From contig NZ_JBDFMH010000001.1 of assembly GCF_047238125.1 (NCBI RefSeq), forward strand, positions 3,038,001 to 3,102,000: a stretch of 64,000 bases of DNA. The letters are read 5' to 3'. The stretch comes from JBDFMH01 sp047238125. GTDB lineage: Bacteria; Pseudomonadota; Alphaproteobacteria; Sphingomonadales; Sphingomonadaceae. Every line of letters begins with the position of its first letter. Within the stretch, counting starts at the first letter, position 1. The position numbers were made by a program, and so were the translations under genes. Under the pieces are notes generated by a model. It did not search any database, was not told where the DNA came from, and was given only the letters and a program-made list of their open reading frames with translations. Below, piece after piece: positions 34,401-43,522 of the stretch.

Positions 34401-35774
34401 TCAGCGGCGCGAGGCGGTCTTGCCGCCGCCGGCACCGGCACTGGCGGCGGCGATCGCGGCCTGCGCGGCCGGCGTGCCGATCCGCTGGATCGCCTTCAGC
34501 GCATAATCGAGCTGATAGTCCTCCACGCCCTGCTTCTTCAGCTGGTCGGCGGTCGCGGCGAAGCGCGGATCGGGCTTGCCGTCATCCTCGAGCACCTTGT
34601 CGTCGACCTTGGCCTCGTTGATCAGATGGCGGCGCAGATCCGCCTCGCGCAGCCGCGGGCGATCCTTGTAGTCCGGATCGCTGAGCTGCGGCACCAGGAT
34701 GTCCGGATCGATGCCGCCTTCCTGCACCGACCGGCCGGACGGCGTGTAATAGCGCGCGGTTGTCAGCCGCAGCGCGGTCTCCTCGGTCAGCGGCAGCAGC
34801 GTCTGGACCGAGCCCTTGCCGAAGCTGCGCTCGCCCATCACGAGCGCACGGCGATGATCCTGCAGCGCGCCGGCCACGATCTCGGCCGCGGAGGCCGAGC
34901 CCGCGTCGACCAGCACGATCACCGGCAAGCCATGCGCCAGATCGCCAGGCTTGGCGTAATAGCGTTCGATATCGCCCTTCTCGCGCCCACGCTGCGACAC
35001 CACTTCGCCGCGCTCGAGGAAGGCATCCGCCACCTCGATCGACTGGTCCAGCAGGCCGCCCGGGTTCGAGCGCAGATCTACGATATAGCCGAGCGGCTTG
35101 GCGCCCGCGCCCGCCAACTGCTTGTCGATGCCCAGCAGCGCGGCGCGCACCGCCTCTCCGGTCTGCTTGTTGAAGGTGTTGATGTTGACGATGCCGACGC
35201 GGTTCTTGACCTCCCACTTCACCGGCTTCAGCACGATGATCTCGCGCTTCAGCGTGACGTCGAACGGCTTGTCGCGGCCGGGGCGCACGATGGTGAGTTT
35301 GATCGCGGTGCCGGGGCGGCCACGCATCTTGTCGACCGCTTCGTCCAGCGTGCCGCCGAAGATCAGGTTGCCATCGATATGGGTGATGAAATCGCCCGCC
35401 TTGATGCCAGCACGGGCCGCCGGCGTATCTTCGGTCGGCGCGATCACCTTCACCGCGCCGTCTTCCTGGCTGACGGTAAGGCCAAGACCGCCATACTCGC
35501 CGTCGGTCTGCGTGCGCAGGTTGGTGAAGTCGCGCGCGTCGAGATAGCTGCTGTGCGGATCGAGGCTGGCGAGCATCCCGTCGATCGCGCCCTTCATCAG
35601 CGTCTTGTCATCGACCTTGTCGACATATTCGGAACGGACCCGCTCGAACACGCTCATGAACTGATCGAGCTCGCGATAGGTCTCCACATCGACCGCGGCC
35701 ACCGCGCTGACGGCGGCGCCGGCGGCAAAGCCGGTCGCGACATAGAGGAAGGGACGCAGGAGGGACTTGGCCAT
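34401..35774 (-). CDS. ctpA: Carboxy-terminal processing protease (S41A)
   Basis: A 457-aa periplasmic serine protease anchored by an N-terminal helix (LLRPFLYVATGFAAGAA). Order: N-terminal helical segment, PDZ domain (GGLGLTVSQEDGAV, RAGIKAGDFITHIDG), then the catalytic core with Ser in VDAGSASAAEIVAG and Lys in ERSFGKGSVQTL. CtpA-type proteases trim peptidoglycan hydrolases and lipoproteins. It is the last gene in the proA–nadD–rsfS–rlmH–envC run, next to the EnvC-like factor whose partners it may process. Confidence 0.92.
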   Translation of the reverse strand: MAKSLLRPFLYVATGFAAGAAVSAVAAVDVETYRELDQFMSVFERVRSEYVDKVDDKTLMKGAIDGMLASLDPHSSYLDARDFTNLRTQTDGEYGGLGLTVSQEDGAVKVIAPTEDTPAARAGIKAGDFITHIDGNLIFGGTLDEAVDKMRGRPGTAIKLTIVRPGRDKPFDVTLKREIIVLKPVKWEVKNRVGIVNINTFNKQTGEAVRAALLGIDKQLAGAGAKPLGYIVDLRSNPGGLLDQSIEVADAFLERGEVVSQRGREKGDIERYYAKPGDLAHGLPVIVLVDAGSASAAEIVAGALQDHRRALVMGERSFGKGSVQTLLPLTEETALRLTTARYYTPSGRSVQEGGIDPDILVPQLSDPDYKDRPRLREADLRRHLINEAKVDDKVLEDDGKPDPRFAATADQLKKQGVEDYQLDYALKAIQRIGTPAAQAAIAAASAGAGGGKTASRR

Positions 35775-35860
35775 CGATTCCGGTCTTTCGCTGGAAGGCT
35801 GTTCAGCAGGATATCGTGTTTCGGGGCGGCGCGCAAAAGGGGCGCTGTCGGCATTTCGGC

Positions 35861-37045
35861 TCATCCCGATACCAGCCGCGCAATATCAACCGGGCGGTTG
35901 CCGCGACGCAGCTCGACCGTGACCTGCGGCCGGCCCGGTCCGGCGCGACCGAGCGGGCTGCCGGCATCCACGCTTTCGCCGACGCGGACCGACAATGTCT
36001 CCAGCCCGGTAACGACGCTCGTCCAGCCGCCACCATGATCCAGGATCGCGATCCGGCCATAGCCGCGGAACGGCCCCGCGAACGAGATGCGGCCGCCGGC
36101 CGGCGCCACGACCTGGGCATTGGCGGCCGCCGCGATCGTCAGGCCGCGCGCGCGCGCGCCGCTCTCCGATACTTCGCCCAGCCCCGTCACCACCCGGCCG
36201 ACGACCGGCAGGCGGTAGCGCCGCGATCCGCCGGCCGCGGCCACGGCATCGGGCGGGGGCGTCGCGGCACTGCCCGGTACCGGCGGGCGCAGCACCGGCC
36301 CTGGCAGTCCCGCCAGCCGGGCGCGCACCTGCGCCTGTTCGCCCAGATCGGCCATCAGATCGGCGATGTCGCGCGCATCCTCACCCAGCGCCAGCGCACG
36401 ATCGGATTCCAAAATCGCGGATTCGCCGAGCGCCGCCGATCGGGTGCGATGGCGCGCCTCCAGTGCGGCGAGCGCGTCGCGCTGATCCTTCAGCCGTTGC
36501 TGCCCGGCAACCAGCGTGGCGGCGGCGGCATCGGCCTGCGCGCGCAGGCGATCGCCCTGCGCCACTTCGGCACGCAGAGATGCGGTGCGCGCGCGGACCC
36601 GCGGCATCGTCGTCGCCAGCAGTGCGCGGACATGGGCGAGATCGGCGAGCGATCCGGGCTGCACGATAGCCAGCGCAGGCGGTCGCCGCGCCATGGTCTG
36701 CAGCGCGGCGGCCAGTCGGACGACAGGTTCCTGCTTGGCGGCGAGCCGGGCCCGCTGGCGTGCGCGCAGCCTCTCGACCAGATCGATCCGCGACTGCGCG
36801 GCCTCGATATCGGCCTCCGCCGCCTGGATCCGTGCCGCGACCGCGGCCTCCGCGGCGCGCGCACGGGCGGCTTCTGTAGTCGCGCGCACCGCTTCGGCCT
36901 CGAAACGCGCCGATCGGCGCGCCGCCGCCTCGGCTTCACGTCGCGCAGACAGCAGCGCGGCGGCTTCTTCCTGGATGGTCTGCGCGATCGCGCCGCCCCC
37001 GATCAGGGCGGCCAATCCGGCGATGGCGATCGCGCCGCGCATCAT
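35861..37045 (-). CDS. envC: EnvC-like murein hydrolase activator (degenerate LytM/M23)
   Basis: A 394-aa exported protein: signal peptide, a long coiled coil (about 22–230, very Ala/Arg/Glu-rich) and a C-terminal LytM domain (about 275–392). Zinc ligands of active M23 peptidases are missing: the HxxxD site is RARGLTI, the HxH site is QVTVELR, and the YAHL motif is VTGL. Such loss is typical of EnvC/NlpD, which activate amidases at the division septum rather than cutting murein. ATG overlaps the rlmH stop by 4 bases. Confidence 0.85.
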   Translation of the reverse strand: MMRGAIAIAGLAALIGGGAIAQTIQEEAAALLSARREAEAAARRSARFEAEAVRATTEAARARAAEAAVAARIQAAEADIEAAQSRIDLVERLRARQRARLAAKQEPVVRLAAALQTMARRPPALAIVQPGSLADLAHVRALLATTMPRVRARTASLRAEVAQGDRLRAQADAAAATLVAGQQRLKDQRDALAALEARHRTRSAALGESAILESDRALALGEDARDIADLMADLGEQAQVRARLAGLPGPVLRPPVPGSAATPPPDAVAAAGGSRRYRLPVVGRVVTGLGEVSESGARARGLTIAAAANAQVVAPAGGRISFAGPFRGYGRIAILDHGGGWTSVVTGLETLSVRVGESVDAGSPLGRAGPGRPQVTVELRRGNRPVDIARLVSG

Positions 37046-37464
37046 CCCTCGCGGTGATAGGGATGGTTGGCGAGGATGCTGGTTGCGCGCCACAATTGTT
37101 CGGCCAGCATCGCGCGTGCCAGCAGATGCGGCCAGGTGGCGCGGCCGAACGCCAGCAGCAGATCGGCACCCTCGCGATCGGCCTGGCCATGGCCATCGGC
37201 CGCCCCCAGCAGGAAGCGCGCTTCGCGCACGCCGTCGTCGCGCCAACGCCCCAGCGTCTCGGCCAGCTTCATCGACGGCATCTGCTCGCCGGTTTCGTCC
37301 AGCGCAACGATCCGCGTGGCTGGGCCGATCGCGGGAATGCGTCCGCCGGTATCAGGCAGCTCGGTCTGCTTCACCGGCCAGGCGATACGCTTCAGATAGC
37401 GATCCACCAGATCCGCCTCGGGCGAGCGGCCGATCCGCCCGCGCGCCACGATGTGCAGCAGCAA
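37042..37464 (-). CDS. rlmH: 23S rRNA (pseudouridine1915-N3)-methyltransferase RlmH
   Basis: A 140-aa SPOUT-family methyltransferase acting on assembled 70S ribosomes. The N-terminus MLLHIVARGRIG, ALDETGEQMPS, the AdoMet loop FLLGAADGHG and the C-terminal NHPYHREG tail are diagnostic. The length is slightly short of the usual 155 aa. It follows rsfS by 4 bases, the standard order. Confidence 0.93.
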   Translation of the reverse strand: MLLHIVARGRIGRSPEADLVDRYLKRIAWPVKQTELPDTGGRIPAIGPATRIVALDETGEQMPSMKLAETLGRWRDDGVREARFLLGAADGHGQADREGADLLLAFGRATWPHLLARAMLAEQLWRATSILANHPYHREG

Positions 37465-37468
37465 GCGA

Positions 37469-37864
37469 TCAGTTCGGGCGCACGGCGGCCGGGTCCGGCG
37501 CTTCGCCGAATGCCCACATCCGTTCCAGATTGTAGAAGCTGCGCACTTCGGGGCGGAACAGATGGACGATCACGTCGCCCGCATCGATCAGCACCCAATC
37601 CGCCGCGGGCAACCCCTCGATCCGCGCGATGCGGCCGGTTTCGGCCTTGATCCGATCGGCCAGCTTGTTGGCCATCGATGCGACCTGGCGGGTCGATCGG
37701 CCGCTGGCGATCACCATATGATCGGCGATGCTGGACTTGCCGGCGAGCGGGATCGTAACGGTTTCGACGGCCTGATCGTCGTCGAGCGATGCCAGGACCA
37801 GCTTGTGGAGCGCGTCGACGCTGTCGTCGGATCCGGGGGCGGGTCGTGCGGGGGATGCGGGCAA
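37469..37864 (-). CDS. rsfS: Ribosomal silencing factor RsfS
   Basis: A 131-aa Iojap/RsfS protein that binds L14 and blocks subunit joining in starvation. Core motifs: LASLDDDQAVETVTIPL, SSIADHMVIASGRSTRQVASMANKL and ADWVLIDAGDVIVHLF. The start is a TTG preceded by AGGAGG five bases upstream, the best ribosome-binding site available; no ATG is possible before the core. Lies 8 bases after nadD. Confidence 0.92.
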   Translation of the reverse strand: MPASPARPAPGSDDSVDALHKLVLASLDDDQAVETVTIPLAGKSSIADHMVIASGRSTRQVASMANKLADRIKAETGRIARIEGLPAADWVLIDAGDVIVHLFRPEVRSFYNLERMWAFGEAPDPAAVRPN

Positions 37865-37872
37865 TTGACCTC

Positions 37873-38502
37873 CTAGGTGACTGGCCGGCGCGACAACCGG
37901 TCGCGTGGAGCCTTCGGGTGGATATGCTGGTGCCAAAGCGGATCGCGCAGACGCAGCGCGGTGGCCGAGCGGGGATCGGGGCGGAAACGCAGCAGCACGA
38001 TCGCCGGCGGACTCCACAGCGTCCAGTCAAGCGCCTGACGTGCGGGCCGGACATCGCGCCGCAGCCAGCCCATCGCGATACTGCGCTGGGCCCTCGCATC
38101 ATAACCCGGCCGCGCGATGACGGCAATGGGGACGAGTCGCGCGATCCGCCGCCAATCCCGCCAGCGGTGGAACTGGGCCAGATTGTCCGCCCCCATCACC
38201 CAGATGAAGCGCCTGCGCGGATAGCGGCGGACGAGCGCAGCGATCGTATCCACGGTGAAGCGGGTGCCCAGCCTCGCTTCGATCGCGGTCGGCACGATCG
38301 GCGCGCGCCGGGCGGCGCGACCTGCCGATGCCAGCCGGGCGGGCAGCGGTGCCATCCCGGCGGCCGGCTTCAATGGATTGCCGGGCGAGACTAGCCACCA
38401 CATCTCGTCCAGCCCGAGCGCGCGGATCGCGAACAGGCTGATCGCGCGATGCCCGCCATGGGCAGGATTGAAGGATCCACCAAGGAGCCCGGTGGCGGTC
38501 AC
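37873..38502 (-). CDS. nadD: Nicotinate-nucleotide adenylyltransferase NadD
   Basis: A 209-aa enzyme of NAD synthesis. TGLLGGSFNPAHGGH is the nucleotide-binding start, followed by WWLVSPGNPLK and RFIWVMGADNLAQF. The GTG at its start overlaps the ParE stop as GTGA and gives the N-terminus (M)TATGLLGG expected of sphingomonad NadD; an in-frame TTG five codons upstream is less likely. Essential gene, apparently translationally coupled to the ParE toxin gene. Confidence 0.93.
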   Translation of the reverse strand: MTATGLLGGSFNPAHGGHRAISLFAIRALGLDEMWWLVSPGNPLKPAAGMAPLPARLASAGRAARRAPIVPTAIEARLGTRFTVDTIAALVRRYPRRRFIWVMGADNLAQFHRWRDWRRIARLVPIAVIARPGYDARAQRSIAMGWLRRDVRPARQALDWTLWSPPAIVLLRFRPDPRSATALRLRDPLWHQHIHPKAPRDRLSRRPVT

Positions 38503-38789
38503 GCTGAATCGCGCCAATTCTGGCGTTCCTGATAGACACGGATGATGTCGACTGCTCCGCCATCGAACCGATAGGCGAGGAGATGGCGTGTTCCCAGAAT
38601 CGGCAGCACGCGAAATCCATGGTTGGGAATGGCACGACCCGATAGCGGAAATTCAGCCAGCTGACCGTTCCGCACCTTGATCGCCGTCAACGTCCGCAGC
38701 GCGATTTCAGGTGACGCCTCGCGATTGAGCCAGTCGTTGATCCTGCGAAGGTCCGCCAGGGCCGCCGGTGTCCAGCTCAGCTCCGGCAT
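38499..38789 (-). CDS. ParE/RelE-family toxin
   Basis: A 96-aa type II toxin fold. The N-terminus ELSWTPAALADLRRINDWL, the middle NGQLAEFPLSGRAIPNHGFRVLPI and the C-terminal LLAYRFDGGAVDIIRVYQERQNW match ParE-like proteins; ParE proteins poison gyrase in known cases. Its start overlaps the antitoxin gene by 13 bases and its stop overlaps nadD. Looks intact. Confidence 0.87.
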   Translation of the reverse strand: MPELSWTPAALADLRRINDWLNREASPEIALRTLTAIKVRNGQLAEFPLSGRAIPNHGFRVLPILGTRHLLAYRFDGGAVDIIRVYQERQNWRDSA

Positions 38790-39040
38790 CGTACCTTCTG
38801 ACGGGCGATCATCTCGTCGAGCTCGGCCATCACCACGTCGTGAGCGATCAGGGCGCCACGGTCGGCCTCATCTATTCCCACCTGCACGAAAGCGATGAAG
38901 TCAGCCTCTCGCTCAGCGACTTCGCGAACAGCCTGCGCGACAAACCACGAGCGGCTTCGCCCCTGCGCTTCCGCGATCCGGTCAACCTTGGCGAGCGTCT
39001 CGGCATCAAGCCGGGCGGTGATGACGGCAGACTTGCTCAT
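38777..39040 (-). CDS. Ribbon-helix-helix antitoxin (ParD/CopG-like)
   Basis: An 87-aa protein with an N-terminal RHH DNA-binding domain (SAVITARLDAETLAKVDRIAEAQGRSRSWFVAQAVREV) and a C-terminal toxin-neutralising tail rich in acidic residues (AELDEMI). It probably binds its own promoter in the 31-base gap after proA and represses the module. Antitoxin-first order, as usual for parDE. Confidence 0.86.
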   Translation of the reverse strand: MSKSAVITARLDAETLAKVDRIAEAQGRSRSWFVAQAVREVAEREADFIAFVQVGIDEADRGALIAHDVVMAELDEMIARQKVRCRS

Positions 39041-39071
39041 TGGAGCAACGTATCGTTTGTATACACTCGAT

Positions 39072-40325
39072 TCAAGGGCGCGCCTGGCCGCTGCCGTGCA
39101 CGATCCACTTGTAGGTCGTCAGACCTTCGAGCGCGACCGGGCCACGCGCGTGCAGCCGGCCGGTCGAGATGCCGATTTCGGCACCCAGACCGAACTCGCC
39201 GCCATCGGCGAACTGGGTGGAGGCATTGTGGATCACGATCGCGGAATCGACTTCGGCCAGGAAACGTGCCGACGTGGCCATGTCGTCAGTGACGATCGCG
39301 TCAGTGTGATGCGAACCGTGAGCCGCGATATGGGCGATCGCGCCGGTGACGCCATCGACATGCGCGACCGCGCAGATCGCATCGAGATATTCGGTATCCC
39401 AATCTTCCGGCTGCGCCGCGACGACGCGCGGATCGAGCGCGCGGATCGTATCGCTGCCGCGCAGTTCACATCCGGCATCGATCAGCGCGGTCAGCAACGG
39501 GGCGGGGTCCGGAAAAGCGCGATCGATCAGGATCGTCTCGGTCGCGCCGCAGACGCCGGTGCGGCGCAGCTTGCTGTTCAGCGCCAGTCCGCGCGCCATC
39601 GCCGGATCGGCGGCGCCGTCGATATAGAGGTGGTTGATCCCGTCGAGATGCGCCAGCACCGGCACCCGCGCTTCCGCCTGCACGCGCGCGACCAGCCCCT
39701 TGCCGCCGCGCGGCACGATGATGTCGATCAGCCCGGCCGCCGACAGCATCGCGCCGACCGCCGCACGGTCGGTCGTGCTCACGAGCTGGATGGCATCGGC
39801 GGGCAAGCCGGCCTCGATCACGCCAGCCACCATCGCGCGATGGATCGCGGCGGAGGATCGCGCGGCTTCCGATCCGCCGCGCAGGATGGCGGCATTGCCT
39901 GCCATCAGCGCCAGTGCGCCGGCATCGGCGGTCACGTTCGGCCGGCTTTCGTAGATGATCCCAATCACGCCAAGCGGCACGCGCACGCGTTCCAGCACCA
40001 GCCCGTTCGGCCGTTCGCTACGATCGATCAGGCGGCCGACCGGATCATCGAGCGCGGCGACGGCCTCGATCCCGGTCGCGATTCCTTCCACCCGGTCCGG
40101 ATCCAGCTTCAGGCGATCGAGCAGCGCCGGCGAAAGGTCGGCCTGCCCAGCGGCGGCCAGGTCGGCGGTGTTGGCGGCCAGGATCGAGTCGGCATCCGCG
40201 CGGATCCGCCGGGCGGCGGCGCGCAACGCGGCCGACTTGGTGGCGGTCGGCGCCCGCGCCAGCAGCGCGGCGGCAGTACGCGCACGCTGGCCAAGGTCGG
40301 CGATCAGGGCGGCAGGGTCGGTCAT
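39072..40325 (-). CDS. proA: Gamma-glutamyl phosphate reductase ProA
   Basis: A 417-aa NADPH-dependent enzyme of proline synthesis. Catalytic Cys is in RRTGVCGATETILID, preceded by HLDGINHLYID; the N-terminal ALIADLGQRARTAAALLA and IYESRPNVTADAGAL are typical. First gene of the leftward conserved run toward ctpA. No proB is present. Confidence 0.95.
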   Translation of the reverse strand: MTDPAALIADLGQRARTAAALLARAPTATKSAALRAAARRIRADADSILAANTADLAAAGQADLSPALLDRLKLDPDRVEGIATGIEAVAALDDPVGRLIDRSERPNGLVLERVRVPLGVIGIIYESRPNVTADAGALALMAGNAAILRGGSEAARSSAAIHRAMVAGVIEAGLPADAIQLVSTTDRAAVGAMLSAAGLIDIIVPRGGKGLVARVQAEARVPVLAHLDGINHLYIDGAADPAMARGLALNSKLRRTGVCGATETILIDRAFPDPAPLLTALIDAGCELRGSDTIRALDPRVVAAQPEDWDTEYLDAICAVAHVDGVTGAIAHIAAHGSHHTDAIVTDDMATSARFLAEVDSAIVIHNASTQFADGGEFGLGAEIGISTGRLHARGPVALEGLTTYKWIVHGSGQARP

Positions 40326-40447
40326 CGACGCTGGGCTATCGAAGGAGTCGGCAAGTTTGGCGAGCCTTTTTTACAAAGCCGCACCTGCTGCCGGAACCTG
40401 CCGGTCCGCCGCCTGTTCAGCGGCCACATTCAAAACGGGGGAATTCC

Positions 40448-41242
40448 ATGCGTCTGCAAATCGACGCCACGCTCGACTACAACATGGCCGAGCCGGTGGA
40501 GACGATGTTGATGATCGAAGCCGTGCCGATGCACGACCAGATCCTGATCGACGACATGCTGACCATCGACGGCGTCGGCCCGCTGGTGCCGACCACCGGG
40601 GAAGATGGCCTTGGTCGGCGCACCATGATGATTGCCGAGGGCCACTTCGTCGCCAATTATCGCGGCGTGTTCGATGTCGATCGGGTCGCTCCCGATCTCC
40701 ATGCGCTGGCGCGTGTCTCCCGGCTCAATCTGCCGGCAGAGGCGCTGCCCTATCTGTGGCCGAGCCGCTATTGCGAGGCGGACAGGCTGGAGACGTTCGT
40801 CGACCGCGAGTTCGGCGAGCTCGACGGCGGCCCGCGGGTGGCCGCGATGGCGGACTGGATCCACGATCATCTCGATTACGTGCCCGGATCGAGCGACGAG
40901 GAAACGAGCGCCGCGCGGACTTTCGTCCAGCGTCAGGGCGTGTGCCGCGATTTCGCGCACCTGCTGGCGTCTTTCGTACGGGCTTCGGGGATCCCGGCGC
41001 GGCTCGTGTCCGCCTATGCCTGGCAGCTCGATCCGCCGGATTTCCACGCGGTGGTCGAAGTCTGGCTGGCGGATGCCGACGGCGTCGGCGGCTGGCACCT
41101 GGTCGATGCCACCAAGCTGGCGCCGATCGAGGGGCTGGTGCGAATCGCGGTCGGCCGTGACGCGACCGACATCGCGTTCATGACCGTCTTCGGCGGGTCG
41201 ATGATGAACGCGCAGAACGTATCGGTCACGCGGCTGGACTGA
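40448..41242 (+). CDS. Transglutaminase-like cysteine protease family protein
   Basis: A 264-aa cytoplasmic protein with an N-terminal beta domain and a transglutaminase core. The catalytic triad reads Cys in RQGVCRDFAHLLASF, His in DFHAVVEVWL and Asp in WHLVDATKL. No signal peptide is present. Role unknown; homologues often sit near proteasome-like or circularly permuted ATP-grasp genes, but none is here. Ribosome-binding region GGGGGAATTCC. Confidence 0.85.
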   Translation: MRLQIDATLDYNMAEPVETMLMIEAVPMHDQILIDDMLTIDGVGPLVPTTGEDGLGRRTMMIAEGHFVANYRGVFDVDRVAPDLHALARVSRLNLPAEALPYLWPSRYCEADRLETFVDREFGELDGGPRVAAMADWIHDHLDYVPGSSDEETSAARTFVQRQGVCRDFAHLLASFVRASGIPARLVSAYAWQLDPPDFHAVVEVWLADADGVGGWHLVDATKLAPIEGLVRIAVGRDATDIAFMTVFGGSMMNAQNVSVTRLD

Positions 41243-41268
41243 AGCCTGGGCGACGCTATGCCAGCGGC

Positions 41269-42627
41269 ATGATGCGTCGCCTTGCCCTCATCCTCGCGCT
41301 GGTCTCCGGCACAGCCCAGGCGGCGGAGCCGACGGTCCACGATCGCGCGATCGCTGCCGGATACAAGGCGTTGTTCCTGTGCAACGGCCTGTTCGTGGCA
41401 GGGCAGAGTGAGGCGGCGATCGGGCGGGACGATCTGGCTGGCGCCTATCCTGCGATGCAGCCGCTGGTCGACGCGCTGCCGGCACGCATTGATCGGGCCG
41501 GGCAGACTGTGCGCGTAGCCTTTGCGGACGCGATGCCGGCGCGGATCGCGGCGCGGCGCGGCGGCTTCGGCTGTGTGCTGGCACCGGCCGGCGCGGCCAA
41601 TGACTCGATGCTGCCGACGATCGCGCCGCTGCCACTGCATGATGCACGCGCCTGGCCGATGGGGGACAATGGTGCCACCGCCATGCTGCCACCTGCCCGG
41701 CGGGCGACGCTGGATGCGAGGGTGAAGCTGGCGTTCGGTGCCGACTATGGCGCAGATGCGCGGACGAGCGCGGTGCTGGTGCTGAAAGGCGATCATATCG
41801 TCGCCGAGCAATATCGCGCAGGATATGACCGCCACACGCCGCAGCGGACATGGTCGGTCGGCAAGAGCATCGCTGCCACGCTGATCGGTCGTGCGGCGCA
41901 GCTCGGCATCCTGTCGGTCGACGATCCGGTCGGCATTCCCGAATGGGGGCCGGGCGATCCGCGCGGCGCGATCCGGATCCGCCATCTGATGCACATGGCG
42001 AGCGGCCTTTACAGCGAGGGGCCGGGCAACCGATCCGACGACATCTATTTCGGGGGCAGCGCGGTCGCCGAAAAAGCCGGCACGTTGCCGCTGGAAGCAG
42101 CGCCGGGAACGCGCTGGAACTATGCCAACAATGATACGCTGCTGGCGGTGCGGGCGCTGGAGGTGCGCCTCGGCGATCGCGCGCCGGGCTTTCCGCAGGC
42201 CGAGCTGTTCGCCCGGCTGGGAATGACCCGCACCTTTGCCGGCACCGATTGGCGCGGAACCCCGATCCTTTCCAGCCAGATATGGACCACGGCCCGTGAC
42301 CTGGCGCGACTGGCGCTGCTCTATCGTGCCAACGGGATGTGGGCGGGGGAGCGCTTGCTGCCGGTGGATTGGACGCGGTTCGTGAGCACGGCGGCGCCCG
42401 CGCAGCCGCCGGCGGGGCGCGAAGGCTATGGCGCCTTCTTCTGGCTGTTCGGTCCGGACCAGGGGCTGCCGGCGGGCACCTACGCGATGAATGGGAATCG
42501 CGGTCAATATGTGATGATCGTGCCGGCGCGCGACCTGATCGTGATCCGTCGCGGTTTCGATCCGATCGGCGGAACCGGCTTCGACATCGCGCGCTTCGCC
42601 CGGGATGTGGTGGCAGCGCTCGACTAG
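41269..42627 (+). CDS. Secreted serine hydrolase (beta-lactamase/class C-like)
   Basis: A 452-aa exported protein (signal peptide to TAQA, about residue 19). The N-terminal 130 residues are extra to the fold; then TWSVGKSIAATLIGRA gives the SxxK nucleophile and RWNYANNDTLL the Tyr-x-Asn motif of PBP/class C enzymes. Homologues include esterases and 6-aminohexanoate-dimer hydrolase-like proteins. Overlaps the next gene by 23 bases, forming an operon of three exported proteins. Confidence 0.85.
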   Translation: MMRRLALILALVSGTAQAAEPTVHDRAIAAGYKALFLCNGLFVAGQSEAAIGRDDLAGAYPAMQPLVDALPARIDRAGQTVRVAFADAMPARIAARRGGFGCVLAPAGAANDSMLPTIAPLPLHDARAWPMGDNGATAMLPPARRATLDARVKLAFGADYGADARTSAVLVLKGDHIVAEQYRAGYDRHTPQRTWSVGKSIAATLIGRAAQLGILSVDDPVGIPEWGPGDPRGAIRIRHLMHMASGLYSEGPGNRSDDIYFGGSAVAEKAGTLPLEAAPGTRWNYANNDTLLAVRALEVRLGDRAPGFPQAELFARLGMTRTFAGTDWRGTPILSSQIWTTARDLARLALLYRANGMWAGERLLPVDWTRFVSTAAPAQPPAGREGYGAFFWLFGPDQGLPAGTYAMNGNRGQYVMIVPARDLIVIRRGFDPIGGTGFDIARFARDVVAALD

Positions 42628-43522
42628 GCTGATCGCGCTGGCGATCGCAGGGCTGGCCGCGGCCGCGCCGGCGGCCTCCCGCCCGTCGCCTACCGCAGGC
42701 GAGATCATGATCGACATGGATGCCCCGTTCATCATCGCCGAGATCGGCGGCCAGAAGCTGCGCCTGCGAGTCGATCCCGCCGCGCAGGACGTCATCCAGC
42801 TGAACCCCGATGCGGCCGCACGGACCGGCATCGCGCTTCCGGATCGGCTGGAGGCGGTGGTCGGGCGGATCGAGGTCCAGGGGCGCAGCGGGCCGGCGCA
42901 GGTCCACATTCTCGGGCGGCGCATGCAGGCGCATGTCGCCACGCATGACAAGCGCTGCTGCGACGATGCGGACGGTGAGATCGCGCCGATGCTGTTGCCG
43001 TTCGATGTGGTGCGCTTCGTGCGGGCCACGCAATCCGCACCGGGAATGGCGCGCCGATTTCCGCTGCAGGCGTCGGGCGAGAGCGGACAATATGTGCGGG
43101 TGCGGACCGCGGGTGGCACGCTGTTCGCGCGCTTCACGCTGCGCTGGCCAGAGACGGTGGCGACAGCGGCAAGCGGATCGATGCTGGCGCGCGCCGGGGG
43201 CGGGCGGTTCGAGGGGCCGGGGCTGATGACGGCGCAGGCGTTCGGCATCGCACGACCGGCGCGGATGATGCGATTGGCGCGGCCGGTGGACATCACGGGC
43301 TTCGCCATCGACCATGCGATCGTGCGCCAGGCCGATTTTCGCGGGCAGAACCGCTTGCCGTCCGATAAGCCGCGAGCGGACGATATCGCGGTGCGCGGAC
43401 GCGCGGCGTCGCCGCAGTCTGCCTGGCCCGCGTTGACGATCGGGCGCGATCGGCTCGACCGTTGCGACCGGATCGAGATCCGCCGGATGCCGCCCGAAAT
43501 CATCCTGTCATGCCGATCCTGA
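42605..43522 (+). CDS. Exported protein of unknown function, retropepsin-like traces
   Basis: A 305-aa protein with signal peptide (LIALAIAGLAAAAPAA). The opening of the mature part (FIIAEIGGQKLRLRVDPAAQDVIQLNP) resembles the strand–Asp–Thr–Gly region of retropepsin-like aspartic proteases, but DTG is replaced by DPA, so catalysis is doubtful. There is a Cys pair (KRCCDDADGE) and a final ILSCRS. I recognise no family. Located between a serine hydrolase and an S41 peptidase, overlapping both. Confidence 0.6.
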   Translation: MWWQRSTRLIALAIAGLAAAAPAASRPSPTAGEIMIDMDAPFIIAEIGGQKLRLRVDPAAQDVIQLNPDAAARTGIALPDRLEAVVGRIEVQGRSGPAQVHILGRRMQAHVATHDKRCCDDADGEIAPMLLPFDVVRFVRATQSAPGMARRFPLQASGESGQYVRVRTAGGTLFARFTLRWPETVATAASGSMLARAGGGRFEGPGLMTAQAFGIARPARMMRLARPVDITGFAIDHAIVRQADFRGQNRLPSDKPRADDIAVRGRAASPQSAWPALTIGRDRLDRCDRIEIRRMPPEIILSCRS

